33,431 nucleotides of DNA from CAZLQR01 sp964366455 (GTDB taxonomy: Bacteria; Patescibacteriota; Microgenomatia; UBA1406; GWC2-37-13). Position 1 is the first letter of the stretch; every line of letters starts with the position of its first letter. Shown one piece after another: positions 1 to 7,066 of this stretch. The translations under genes were made by a program, and so were the position numbers. The notes under the pieces were generated by a model, which was not told the DNA's origin, made no database searches, and was given only the letters and a program-made list of their open reading frames with translations. The stretch spans positions 1 through 33,431 of the forward strand of contig CAYISZ010000009.1 of the NCBI GenBank assembly GCA_964366455.1. Direction: 5' to 3'.

Positions 1-55
1 CGAACCCTCGGCTCATCCTTGGCAAGGACGCGTTGTACCACTCAACTACACCCGC
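1..55 (-). tRNA. tRNA-Gly (GCC), 3' end cut off by the window edge
   Basis: On the minus strand the sequence begins GCGGG at 55 and runs through a D-arm (GTGTAGTTGAGTGG) to an anticodon arm with stem CGTCC/GGATG and 7-base loop TTGCCAA, so the anticodon is GCC (glycine). It continues into the T-arm (GGGTTCG) at position 1. The 3' acceptor strand lies outside the window, so CCA encoding cannot be judged. Confidence 0.93.
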
Positions 56-64
56 TGAGTTCAA

Positions 65-73
65 ATTATACCA
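65..73 (-). promoter_or_regulatory. extended -10 promoter of tRNA-Gly
   Basis: The minus strand reads TGGTATAAT, a consensus -10 hexamer preceded by the TGn extended element. It ends 9 nt before the tRNA 5' end. No good -35 box is seen, which fits an extended -10 promoter. Confidence 0.6.
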
Positions 74-106
74 AGAAGTTAAAGATTGAAGGTCATGAAA
101 GTCTAG

Positions 107-730
107 CTACTCTCTTAGAATTATTCCGAATCCAGTTTCTGCAATTTTATTGCCCTGTCCGTTTGTCACGGTAACGGTAATTTTTGTAGTTCCAGGTTCT
201 CTCCAGTGTATGCTTAGATTTTGCTGCGGACATGGGGGCTGAACTCCATTGGAACAATTATCAAAAGGAAAGATTTCTGCCACGCTTGGATTTTCTATTA
301 ACCACATGTATTTAAAATCACGCTGATCGGTGACATATGCTCCATCTTTTTTAAGATAAACGGCGATACCATATGTTTCTGTGACTTTGTTTTTACTCAA
401 ATCTAAATTGTCATAGGGTTTTTTTTCTAAATCGTACGGAAGTGGCGTAGGTGTTGGAATAACGGTTGGTGCAATTGTAATTACAGGCGCTACTGTAGGA
501 GTTGGTGTTGGGCTATTTATGGGACTAGGGGTTAACACAGAATCATCTGTAAATCCAGCCTCATCTTCAACATTTTTCTTAGAAAGAAAAAATACCACTG
601 CGACTATGGCCAACAATAAAAGTACGCCTGACAAAGCTATTAACGTAATTATTTTTGTATTGCGAGGCTTTACGCCAATCGTTGCGGGATGTATTGCTAG
701 AGGCGTAGCATTATTTAGTTTGGAGTCCAT
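107..730 (-). CDS. membrane-anchored protein with Pro/Thr linker and Big-like outer domain
   Basis: This is a 207-residue protein of unknown function. Residues 1-25 are hydrophilic and probably cytoplasmic, residues about 27-50 form one transmembrane helix, and residues about 66-98 are a Pro/Thr/Ser-rich linker (repeated PTP). Residues about 110-207 look like a beta-rich extracellular domain ending in a PGTTKITVTVTNGQG stretch that resembles bacterial Ig-like (Big) domains. The outer domain has two cysteines, in NCSNG and PPCPQ, that could form a disulfide. The topology suggests a signal-anchor protein displayed on the cell surface. A TATAAT box lies 7 nt before the ATG, so the mRNA is probably leaderless. 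The Ig-like assignment is tentative. Confidence 0.8.
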   Translation of the reverse strand: MDSKLNNATPLAIHPATIGVKPRNTKIITLIALSGVLLLLAIVAVVFFLSKKNVEDEAGFTDDSVLTPSPINSPTPTPTVAPVITIAPTVIPTPTPLPYDLEKKPYDNLDLSKNKVTETYGIAVYLKKDGAYVTDQRDFKYMWLIENPSVAEIFPFDNCSNGVQPPCPQQNLSIHWREPGTTKITVTVTNGQGNKIAETGFGIILRE

Positions 731-737
731 ACTCCAT

Positions 738-743
738 ATTATA
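738..743 (-). promoter_or_regulatory. -10 box (TATAAT) of the anchored surface protein
   Basis: A perfect TATAAT on the minus strand ends 7 nt before the ATG at 730 and abuts the stop codon of the upstream NUDIX gene. The expected transcription start falls at or next to the A of the ATG. No convincing -35 box was found. Confidence 0.6.
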
Positions 744-1184
744 TTATTTGTGAGAATTTGTGCTTAATTTAAGAATTTGCTCGAAGGCTTTTTTTTCGGT
801 GTCATAAGTGAGAGTATTTCGAACTTCCTCTTCGGTTACGAACTTTGCTTCTGAAACCTCCCAGTCATGATCTTTAGGATCTCCCGAAACGTATTCCATA
901 AGAAAGTAGTAGACTTTTTTATCAACGAGGGTATCTTCAAATTTATATTTGTAAGCCGCCTGTGTAGGGTTAGGATTTACTATCTTTGCGACAACCCCAC
1001 CCTCTTCTCTCACCTCGCGAAGAGCTGCCGAATCTTTTGACTCATTTGCATCCTCATCTCCAATAATTCCTTTTGGAAATCCCCAACCCTTGTGTTGTGA
1101 ATGTTGGGCTATTAACCACTTTCGCACTCCATCGGCGTCCCTAAACACAATTCCACCTGCCGAGATCTCTATCTTATGTTTCAT
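744..1184 (-). CDS. NUDIX hydrolase, Ap4A-hydrolase-like
   Basis: This 146-residue protein carries a complete NUDIX box: G42 x5 E48 x7 R56-E57-V58 x E60-E61 x G63-V64, the Mg2+-binding signature of enzymes that hydrolyse nucleoside diphosphates linked to another moiety. The beta strand EISAGGIVFRD and the C-terminal VYYFLMEYVSG / WVSEAKFV-like elements resemble diadenosine-polyphosphate hydrolases; the exact substrate is inferred. The ATG at 1184 is chosen over an upstream in-frame start at 1241 because the extra 19 residues are hydrophobic, run into the divergent gene and lie before the conserved fold. It shares a compact bidirectional promoter with the MazG-like gene at 1203, another nucleotide-sanitising family. 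Confidence 0.9.
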   Translation of the reverse strand: MKHKIEISAGGIVFRDADGVRKWLIAQHSQHKGWGFPKGIIGDEDANESKDSAALREVREEGGVVAKIVNPNPTQAAYKYKFEDTLVDKKVYYFLMEYVSGDPKDHDWEVSEAKFVTEEEVRNTLTYDTEKKAFEQILKLSTNSHK

Positions 1185-1190
1185 TTCATA

Positions 1191-1197
1191 TATAATA
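1191..1197. promoter_or_regulatory. bidirectional leaderless promoter, NUDIX / MazG-like pair
   Basis: Only 18 bp separate the ATGs at 1184 (minus) and 1203 (plus). The plus strand has TATAAT at 1191-1196, 6 nt before the plus ATG. The minus strand has TATTAT at 1192-1197, 7 nt before the minus ATG, with a TTGTTT -35 candidate (1215-1220) at a 17-bp spacing. The two -10 boxes overlap, so one AT-rich core would serve both directions and both mRNAs would start at or near their start codons. Confidence 0.6.
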
Positions 1198-1202
1198 TCG
1201 GT

Positions 1203-1553
1203 ATGGAAGAGAATAAACAATATAAGAGAAAACGTAAGCATTCTTCGTTTGGACAGTACTTTGCCAAGCTAGATCAAATCGACACCGATCTCAAAGGATC
1301 CCAGGAGTATGGATCGTTTCTAATCCTTAATTTGGTTGAAGAAGTGGGAGAAATGGCTCGCGCATATTTAGCGAAGCACGGTAGAAAACCTACAAACATT
1401 GCCGCACAGCAAGACGAAACATATGAACAGGAACTTGGCGACATTATGGTTTCTGTTATTAGATTTGCAAGAATAAAGAACATCGATCTTCACAAGCGAG
1501 TCATGGCTTCCTTGAATAAAATAAAAAGGAGAAAGGAAAATCCAAAAAGATGA
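1203..1553 (+). CDS. MazG-like NTP pyrophosphohydrolase
   Basis: This is a 116-residue all-alpha protein with the metal-binding pattern of the MazG/dUTPase superfamily: E46-E47-x-x-E50 in one helix, then E77-L-G-D80 in the next. A long final helix, rich in Lys and Arg, follows. Family members cleave NTPs to NMP and pyrophosphate to remove non-canonical nucleotides; the preferred substrate cannot be read from the sequence. The start at 1203 is preferred to an upstream in-frame ATG at 1176 because a TATAAT ends 6 nt before it. It is divergent from the NUDIX gene, and its stop overlaps the next start by ATGA, implying a two-gene operon. Confidence 0.8.
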   Translation: MEENKQYKRKRKHSSFGQYFAKLDQIDTDLKGSQEYGSFLILNLVEEVGEMARAYLAKHGRKPTNIAAQQDETYEQELGDIMVSVIRFARIKNIDLHKRVMASLNKIKRRKENPKR

Positions 1554-1906
1554 AAAAATCTGATGAACTAAAAAATTTGGAGGGAAGGATATTGAAAGAG
1601 GAGGAAGTGATAGAGGCGAAAGAAAAAGAAATATTAAAGATAGAAAATAAAATATTGTCTAGCGTTGAAGATATTCAATCAAAAGATAAAATATTATCGA
1701 AAGCGGGATATTACCGAAGAAAAATTGTCAGGAAACTAGCTAGACATAGATTTTTATTTTCTATTCTTGTTTCAATAAGCTTTGTCCTTGTCTGGCGAGG
1801 GCTTTGGGATATTACCGCCTCGCTACCTATATTGGAAGATGCTGGAGTAGCTCTCATTATTGGCTTCTTTATGGTGTGGCTTCTTGAAAGGTACACCGAA
1901 GAATGA
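1550..1906 (+). CDS. coiled-coil protein with two C-terminal membrane helices
   Basis: This 118-residue protein is not recognised. Residues 1-50 are a charged Glu/Lys-rich heptad-like stretch that should form a coiled coil, residues about 52-66 are basic, and residues about 68-85 and 96-113 are membrane helices joined by a short loop. It overlaps the MazG-like gene by ATGA and is probably cotranscribed with it. The N-terminal coiled coil would face the cytoplasm. No function is assigned. Confidence 0.7.
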   Translation: MKKSDELKNLEGRILKEEEVIEAKEKEILKIENKILSSVEDIQSKDKILSKAGYYRRKIVRKLARHRFLFSILVSISFVLVWRGLWDITASLPILEDAGVALIIGFFMVWLLERYTEE

Positions 1907-1921
1907 ATTGCACTATATTGA

Positions 1922-1927
1922 TACAAT
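1922..1927 (+). promoter_or_regulatory. -10 box (TACAAT) before the 1936 gene
   Basis: TACAAT ends 8 nt before the ATG at 1936, at the same short distance as the other promoters here. No clear -35 box is present. Confidence 0.4.
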
Positions 1928-1935
1928 AATGTGGG

Positions 1936-3591
1936 ATGAAATATTTCATTAGGTTTCAAAAGCACATTCTTTTAAGTGCCTGCTTACTACTACTTCTGAT
2001 CATCGCCCTCCCTTCACTAAATCCGCTCGAAAATACTATGTTTGATTTTCACGACCTAACGCAGGCCGGTCGCATCAATCAATTTGCATTGAACCTTCGT
2101 GAAGGCCGGATACCCCCTCGTCTTGCTCCAGAGTTTTCGTTCAATCAGGGGTTCCCGTTATTTAATTTTTACGCACCTTTTGCTTACTGGGTAACTACAT
2201 CTTTCCATCTATTGGGTATTTCTGTGATGAGTTCGCTCAAACTTTCTTTTTTCCTCGCATTCACTCTGTCATTTTTCACAATGTTTATTTTCCTTCGAAG
2301 GCTCTTCAGTTTTCTACCAAGTCTTCTTGGCGCAACTCTTTATGTAACCTCTACATACTTTGCCACTGAAATAATGATCAGGGGGAACCTTGCAGAAACT
2401 TGGTACTTGGTTCTGCTACCCCTCGCATTGTCACTATTGATTAGTAACAGCAAGAAGTTCTCGAGACGAGTCTTCTTTTGGACAACACTTATTCTTTTTT
2501 TCTCCTTTACTGTCCACAATGTTTTTTCTTTATTATCCGTAGGATTATTTACTATTTTTTCTTTTCTATTACCAAACAAAAAGGTGAACCTAATATCAAT
2601 ATCGCTTGCGTTAGTGCTTGGAAGTTATTTTCTACTGCCAGCTCTTACCGAAACTTCATTCATTCAGATTAATAGTCTTATCAAAGGCTATAACTATCAG
2701 GACCATTTTCTCTGCGCTTGGCAACTATGGAACTCTAACGGTTGGCATTTCGGATCATCAATGCCTGGTTGCGACAATGATCTGATGAGCTTTAAGTTGG
2801 GAAAATTGAATCTACTTCTTGGAACATTTGGCTTTCTATTATTGCTCTACCAATCGTTTAGGCAGAATAAAAACGACCTAATTAAAAGGGTTAGTATTTT
2901 TATGGGGGTTCTTTTTACTTTATCGATATTTCTTACACTAAATTACTCTCAACCGGTCTGGGATTTATTTTCGCCGGTCATGTCATTGTTTCAGTTTCCT
3001 TGGAGGTTCTTAGTCTTTGGAATGGTTGGATCGTCTTTTCTTGGAGCTTATCTTTTCCATTATCTGAAACTACCATTCAAAAGCATTCTTATTGTTCTGA
3101 TAATTCTTATCAGCTTTGTAACTGCGAGAAAGTATTTAATCAAGCCGATGCACTCGTACACTGCGTACAACGCTAAATATAATTCCACGACCTACATTAC
3201 TAAAGAACTTGCCTTTATGATGCCTGAATACATTTCGTCAAACACAAACTATAACTACTGGAGCGCATTTGATAGCAAGCTACCACTACGGTCTGATCAG
3301 CTTGTTGATTTGGATAAAAATGGACTGTTTGAAAAGAAGTTTCATACCTCTGGTCCTGCACAAATTGTAATTAACATCCAGTACTTTCCTTACTGGAAAG
3401 TTTTTGTGGAAGACAAAGAAGTTAGAATTACTAAGTTTGATAAATTGGGTAGACCTGTTTTGAAACTAAGTAAACCCTCTCAAGTTCGCGTCACATATAT
3501 TCAAACACCAATCGAACAAACTGGAAACTTTCTTACTATAATTGGGTTTGTCCTACTTGGAATTATTGTTTATAGAAAAAAAATTCTATGA
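1936..3591 (+). CDS. polytopic membrane protein, PTPS-related GT-C-like family
   Basis: This 551-residue protein has about 10-12 membrane helices and a soluble C-terminal domain (about residues 400-525). Key motifs are an acidic first outer loop (DFHD at 37-40), GFPLFNFYAP at about 72-81, RGNLAETW, and QFPWRF before a late helix. The same motifs occur in the protein at 18434-20212. The family is known from Pfam as a membrane domain named after a relation to 6-pyruvoyl-tetrahydropterin synthase, but its architecture is that of GT-C glycosyltransferases: polytopic, with acidic residues in the first outer loop. A role in surface glycan assembly is inferred. Its stop overlaps the next gene by ATGA. 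Confidence 0.8.
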   Translation: MKYFIRFQKHILLSACLLLLLIIALPSLNPLENTMFDFHDLTQAGRINQFALNLREGRIPPRLAPEFSFNQGFPLFNFYAPFAYWVTTSFHLLGISVMSSLKLSFFLAFTLSFFTMFIFLRRLFSFLPSLLGATLYVTSTYFATEIMIRGNLAETWYLVLLPLALSLLISNSKKFSRRVFFWTTLILFFSFTVHNVFSLLSVGLFTIFSFLLPNKKVNLISISLALVLGSYFLLPALTETSFIQINSLIKGYNYQDHFLCAWQLWNSNGWHFGSSMPGCDNDLMSFKLGKLNLLLGTFGFLLLLYQSFRQNKNDLIKRVSIFMGVLFTLSIFLTLNYSQPVWDLFSPVMSLFQFPWRFLVFGMVGSSFLGAYLFHYLKLPFKSILIVLIILISFVTARKYLIKPMHSYTAYNAKYNSTTYITKELAFMMPEYISSNTNYNYWSAFDSKLPLRSDQLVDLDKNGLFEKKFHTSGPAQIVINIQYFPYWKVFVEDKEVRITKFDKLGRPVLKLSKPSQVRVTYIQTPIEQTGNFLTIIGFVLLGIIVYRKKIL

Positions 3592-5012
3592 AAAAGTATT
3601 TATTTCCACTAATCTTAACTCTTGCCTCCGCAATATTCTTCTTTTTCAGAGTCTCCACAGCCTTTCGAATGCCGGCAAGTTACAACTATGACTCGGATTT
3701 CGGCAGAGATTTACTGCGGATGTACGAAATACTTCATGGGAACTTTACACTAATCGGACCACAACTAAATTTTGCGGGTCTGCACATGGCGCCATATTCC
3801 TTTTATTTCTTTGCACCATTTCTATTCTTAGCTAGCCTCGATCACAGAATATTGTTTTATGTAAATGCTTTATTATTTCTCGTTGGTTACCTTATTCTAT
3901 TTACATTCTTAAAAAACAAATGGGGTAAAAACTTTGCATTTTTATCAACTCTCTGGTTATTAACTACTCCCTACCTTATCTTAAGCGCAAGAACTCCGGG
4001 CAACGCCTTTAGCTATCTCCCGCTTTTTATCTTTGCCGTATTAGCGTTGCATTTCAAAAAAAATATTTCAGTCAAACAGCACTTTTTAATCGGTTTTGTT
4101 GAGGGAATTATTGTCAACTTTCATCCAATTAACCTTCTGATTTTAATCCCGTTACATATCGGTAGAATTGTAAATAAATCTAAAGAAACAATTAAAAAAA
4201 AGTTACAGAACGTATTGATTGCAATACTTGGAGTCGGACTCTCTTTTACCCCAGTTGCATTATTTGAACTCAAACACAATTTCGTAATTACAAAAAGCTT
4301 ATTAAACCCATCCTATGACGGGGCTTACTTAGGAGCTTTCAAAACCGGTTCATCTTCCCTAACTCAATCACTTTTTAATATTCACAACGCCACAACGTCT
4401 TTAATTCCATTTTCAATGTTTGGTTTGCTAATTGTGAATATACTTCTGTTCTTTAAAGCCAGAGAGAAACAAAATAGCACGTTGATTTTTGCTGTGGCAT
4501 CAATAAATGTCGTGCTTTTAATATTGCTGAAATTTGGTGCAGTTCATTACTTCTTACCCACAATACTTCTGCTTCAGCTTTTTTTGCTCATTCAGGTATA
4601 TGAGTTTAAATTCAAATATTCATTTTTAGTTATGCTCATAGGACTTAATTTAATATTTTTCCCAGTTCAGTTGTTCCAACCAAGTCGCAACTTAACTCAA
4701 GTTGAGTCTATCTTCAAAAAAATTGTTGGAACTAAATTCCTGCCTCGTGAAAATCTTAATGTAATTCTTTTAAACGAAACCGCTCTGTCTAAGGTCGGTT
4801 ACGAGTATCGATTCTTACTTAAAAAGCATGGCTATTCTGTAGATGATGAATATTCGTACAAAAAGTCCAAGTATCTACTGGTCGTAGATGAACAAAGTGC
4901 TGTGAAAGATTTTAAGAATGAAAAAAGTTGGGAGTTCGATCAGTTTGGAGCTAAGAAACTCATCCGTTCACATAAAGCGGATGGAACCACCTTTTTCCTC
5001 TTCAAGAAGTAA
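3588..5012 (+). CDS. GT-C glycosyltransferase-like protein, GRD subfamily
   Basis: This 474-residue polytopic protein has about 10-11 helices and a small C-terminal soluble domain. The first outer loop holds DSDFGRD at 35-41, then IGP at 56-58 and AGLHMAP at 63-69. The spacing of acidic-GRD, GP and G-(L/I)-(H/Y) matches the proteins starting at 11619 and 20231, so the three form a paralogous subfamily within the PMT/ArnT-like (GT39-like) GT-C fold. Such enzymes transfer a sugar from a polyprenyl-phosphate donor on the outer face of the membrane; donor and acceptor here are unknown. It is translationally coupled to the preceding gene by an ATGA overlap. Confidence 0.75.
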   Translation: MKKYLFPLILTLASAIFFFFRVSTAFRMPASYNYDSDFGRDLLRMYEILHGNFTLIGPQLNFAGLHMAPYSFYFFAPFLFLASLDHRILFYVNALLFLVGYLILFTFLKNKWGKNFAFLSTLWLLTTPYLILSARTPGNAFSYLPLFIFAVLALHFKKNISVKQHFLIGFVEGIIVNFHPINLLILIPLHIGRIVNKSKETIKKKLQNVLIAILGVGLSFTPVALFELKHNFVITKSLLNPSYDGAYLGAFKTGSSSLTQSLFNIHNATTSLIPFSMFGLLIVNILLFFKAREKQNSTLIFAVASINVVLLILLKFGAVHYFLPTILLLQLFLLIQVYEFKFKYSFLVMLIGLNLIFFPVQLFQPSRNLTQVESIFKKIVGTKFLPRENLNVILLNETALSKVGYEYRFLLKKHGYSVDDEYSYKKSKYLLVVDEQSAVKDFKNEKSWEFDQFGAKKLIRSHKADGTTFFLFKK

Positions 5013-5054
5013 TTGCTCAATATCTCTTCTAAAGATAGCCTTGGTGAAGTAAAA

Positions 5055-5060
5055 TATACC
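5055..5060 (+). promoter_or_regulatory. -10 box for the tRNA-Cys / tRNA-Ser unit
   Basis: TATACC ends 5 nt before the first base of tRNA-Cys, the spacing expected if transcription starts at the tRNA 5' end. No strong -35 box is visible. The 19-base gap between the two tRNAs suggests a common transcript. Confidence 0.4.
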
Positions 5061-5065
5061 TTACT

Positions 5066-5137
5066 GATGCGGTGGCGAAGTGGTAACGCAACTGTCTGCA
5101 AAACAGTTATGCAGGGGTTCGATTCCCCTCCGCATCT
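5066..5137 (+). tRNA. tRNA-Cys (GCA)
   Basis: The seven-pair acceptor stem is GATGCGG/CCGCATC. The anticodon stem ACTGT/ACAGT encloses loop CTGCAAA with anticodon GCA at 5098-5100, and the T-arm is AGGGGTTCGATTCCCCT. The discriminator base is T (5137), as is typical for tRNA-Cys. CCA is not encoded and must be added after transcription. Confidence 0.95.
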
Positions 5138-5156
5138 CAAATTAGCATTTTAAACA

Positions 5157-5244
5157 GGAGAGGTCGCATAGTGGCCTAGTGCGTCGGTCTTGAAAACCGA
5201 TGTCCTTCACCGGACCGTGAGTTCGAATCTCACCCTCTCCGCCA
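5157..5244 (+). tRNA. tRNA-Ser (TGA), with encoded CCA
   Basis: The acceptor stem is GGAGAGG/CCTCTCC. The anticodon stem TCGGT/ACCGA encloses loop CTTGAAA with anticodon TGA at 5191-5193. A long variable arm (TCC...GGA stem) marks it as a class II tRNA. The discriminator is G and CCA is encoded at 5242-5244, unlike the neighbouring tRNA-Cys. Confidence 0.95.
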
Positions 5245-5248
5245 CATA

Positions 5249-5277
5249 TTGCATTTCTAGAAACGCAGGAGTAAAAT
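5249..5277 (+). promoter_or_regulatory. promoter of the unknown gene at 5284
   Basis: The -35 box TTGCAT (5249-5254), a 17-bp spacer and the -10 box TAAAAT (5272-5277) form a near-consensus sigma-70 promoter. The -10 ends 6 nt before the ATG at 5284, so transcription should start at the ATG and give a leaderless mRNA. Confidence 0.6.
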
Positions 5278-5283
5278 CCGCAC

Positions 5284-5694
5284 ATGAGAAGAGAACGTGA
5301 ACCCAAGGAACAAAAACCCACATGGACCGTAGAGGAATTTTATTTTGGAAATGCCAATTATCCAAGTTGGGCAATTTATAGAAATTCGGGAGAACGATTA
5401 CAACGTCAAATAGAGATGCCTCTACCATTAACTCCCACTCAGCCCGACGGTGCACAATACGAAACTCCCTTAGATGAATTAAATCCTTGGAGTAAAATCG
5501 GAGTAACCGAATTTTTGGGTACGTATCAGGATTGCAAATTAGTAGTTCAAGATGGCTACGATTTAGGTAATGGCGATCATCAAAAACCCCATCTCTGGCT
5601 AATTGGTTGGCAGGAAGTTACAACCCCGAAAGGTAGACAAACTTACGAACAAGACAAAATTGCTGGAACGTGGGAAACCAAACCTAAACGATAA
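5284..5694 (+). CDS. hypothetical soluble protein
   Basis: This 136-residue protein belongs to no family I recognise. It has no membrane helix or signal peptide, is hydrophilic, and is rich in Trp, Tyr and Pro (WTVEEFYFG, NYPSWAIYRN, LNPWSKIG, HLWLIGWQEV). The aromatic-rich pattern suggests a compact beta-rich fold, which is a guess. It has its own good promoter directly after the tRNA pair. Its 3' end overlaps purA by 11 bp on the other strand. The start is well supported by the promoter spacing. Confidence 0.65.
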   Translation: MRREREPKEQKPTWTVEEFYFGNANYPSWAIYRNSGERLQRQIEMPLPLTPTQPDGAQYETPLDELNPWSKIGVTEFLGTYQDCKLVVQDGYDLGNGDHQKPHLWLIGWQEVTTPKGRQTYEQDKIAGTWETKPKR

Positions 5695-6982
5695 TAGTCT
5701 GCTCGCGAGCAGGACCTACGGAAATAATTGAGACAGGCAAACCCAACTGTTTTTCTAAAAATTGAATATATTTTCTAGCATTAACTGGCAACTTCTTAAA
5801 TGACTTAAAGTCAGACGTTTTCTGCATCCAGCCTTTGAAAGATCTGTAGACGGGTTTCGCATCCTTTAGGGTATCTGCGTCCATGTCGTCTGGAATCGGA
5901 ATAGTTTTGTTTCCAATTTTATATCCTACGCACACCTTCACAATCTTAAAAGTATCCAAGACATCCAGTTTCATAAGCGCAATCGACCTCGCGCCCGTAA
6001 CCAAAATCCCATAACGCGTAGCTGGTAAATCAATCCAACCACATCTTCGTGGCCTGCCAGTTGTAGTCCCGTATTCTCCGCCAATCTCCCTTATCAAATC
6101 ACCTTGCTTATCAAGAAGCTCGGTAGGCATTGGGCCTTCACCAACTCGAGTTGCGTATGCTTTGGTGACACCTATTACGTTTGCAATGTCATGGTCATGA
6201 ATTCCTGTCCCCATACTAAATCCCGTTATACCTGGATGGCTTGAGGTTACAAAGGGCATTCCCCCAAGACTAATATCTAGTAAAGCTCCCTGCGCTCCTT
6301 CACCTAGAATATTTTTATTCTTTTTAAAGTAGTCTTGAATAATTGGGAAAGTATTAGAAACAAGCGGTTTAAAAAGTTTTCGGAATTTCTGTAAATTCTT
6401 GATTATAATTTTTGCATTCAACGGTTTTATTCCATAAATCTTTTTCAATATTTCGTTCTGCTCTCTACACTCATCGATGACAAGCTTTTTGAAATTCGGA
6501 GCAAATAAATCCTTAACACGAAGGCCTCGTCTTGCCGCTTTGTCAGAATAGGTTGGACCAATCCCCCGTCCAGTTGTACCTATCTTTGCTGCCAAAGAGT
6601 TTCGTTTTTTAGGTTGATCGCGAAGGAGATGCCATGGCATGACTAAGTGTGCACGACTCGAAATCAATAAATTTTTACTCGTGATTTTAATTCCTTGCTT
6701 TCGAAGACTCAGTAGCTCTTCCACAACAGTGTCTGGATTTAGCACTACTCCCGAATCAATTATATTGAGGACCTTAGGATTCAGAATTCCTGATGGAATT
6801 AAGTGAAATTTAAAGGTTCCTTGATCATTTTTAATGGTGTGGCCTGCGTTAGCTCCCCCGGCATACCGAACAACCATGTCAACGTGAGCTGATGCCATGT
6901 CGACAATCTTTCCTTTTCCCGAGTCACCCCACAGAGTATCGACAACAACATTTACGCCCTTAACGTATGTTTTAAGATTCAT
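5684..6982 (-). CDS. purA: adenylosuccinate synthetase
   Basis: This is a 432-residue PurA of normal length. It makes adenylosuccinate from IMP, aspartate and GTP, the first step from IMP to AMP. Visible motifs are the P-loop-like GDSGKGK (19-25) with catalytic D20, NAGHTI with H48, GTTGRGIGPTYSDKAARRG, EGAQG, PFVTSSHPG, TRVGEGPMPTEL, GTTTGRPRRCGW, KLDVLD and the C-terminal ISVGPAREQTI. The residue after the catalytic Asp is Ser, where most PurA proteins have Glu (GDEGKGK). Retention of the Asp argues for PurA rather than the phage PurZ variant. No other purine genes lie in the window, so salvage of IMP is plausible. Confidence 0.96.
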   Translation of the reverse strand: MNLKTYVKGVNVVVDTLWGDSGKGKIVDMASAHVDMVVRYAGGANAGHTIKNDQGTFKFHLIPSGILNPKVLNIIDSGVVLNPDTVVEELLSLRKQGIKITSKNLLISSRAHLVMPWHLLRDQPKKRNSLAAKIGTTGRGIGPTYSDKAARRGLRVKDLFAPNFKKLVIDECREQNEILKKIYGIKPLNAKIIIKNLQKFRKLFKPLVSNTFPIIQDYFKKNKNILGEGAQGALLDISLGGMPFVTSSHPGITGFSMGTGIHDHDIANVIGVTKAYATRVGEGPMPTELLDKQGDLIREIGGEYGTTTGRPRRCGWIDLPATRYGILVTGARSIALMKLDVLDTFKIVKVCVGYKIGNKTIPIPDDMDADTLKDAKPVYRSFKGWMQKTSDFKSFKKLPVNARKYIQFLEKQLGLPVSIISVGPAREQTIIV

Positions 6983-6991
6983 GTCGCAAGC

Positions 6992-7020
6992 AGTATAAGA
7001 AGAGTTCTATTGCAAGTCAA
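6992..7020 (-). promoter_or_regulatory. purA promoter
   Basis: On the minus strand the -35 box TTGACT (7015-7020), a 17-bp spacer and the -10 box TATACT (6992-6997) make the best sigma-70 promoter in the window. The -10 ends 9 nt before the purA ATG, leaving a predicted leader of about 3 nt. Confidence 0.7.
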
Positions 7021-7029
7021 ATGTACTTG

Positions 7030-7048
7030 CCCTGAGCTTGCCGAAGGG
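7030..7048. repeat. 19-bp imperfect palindromic repeat-type element
   Basis: CCCTGAGCTTGCCGAAGGG has matching outer arms CCCT/AGGG. I recall near-identical elements scattered through many bacterial genomes, including CPR assemblies, but that cannot be checked here. It lies between the divergent purA and ykuK-type genes, immediately upstream of the -10 box of the latter. Confidence 0.4.
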
Positions 7049-7051
7049 TGA

Positions 7052-7057
7052 TATAAT
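7052..7057 (+). promoter_or_regulatory. -10 box (TATAAT) of the YkuK-type gene
   Basis: A perfect TATAAT ends 9 nt before the ATG at 7067. The only -35 candidate, TTGCCC (7027-7032), is 19 bp upstream and runs into the 7030-7048 repeat element. Confidence 0.5.
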
Positions 7058-7066
7058 GAGTTTTTC

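Noticed and set aside
5066..5244. tRNA pair as an integration site of a mobile element
   Set aside because: No integrase, no duplicated tRNA 3' end, and no direct repeat of the tRNA ends was seen nearby.
5684..6982. purA as the phage PurZ (aminoadenine pathway) variant
   Set aside because: The catalytic Asp of the P-loop is kept, and nothing else of a Z-genome pathway or phage is in the window.
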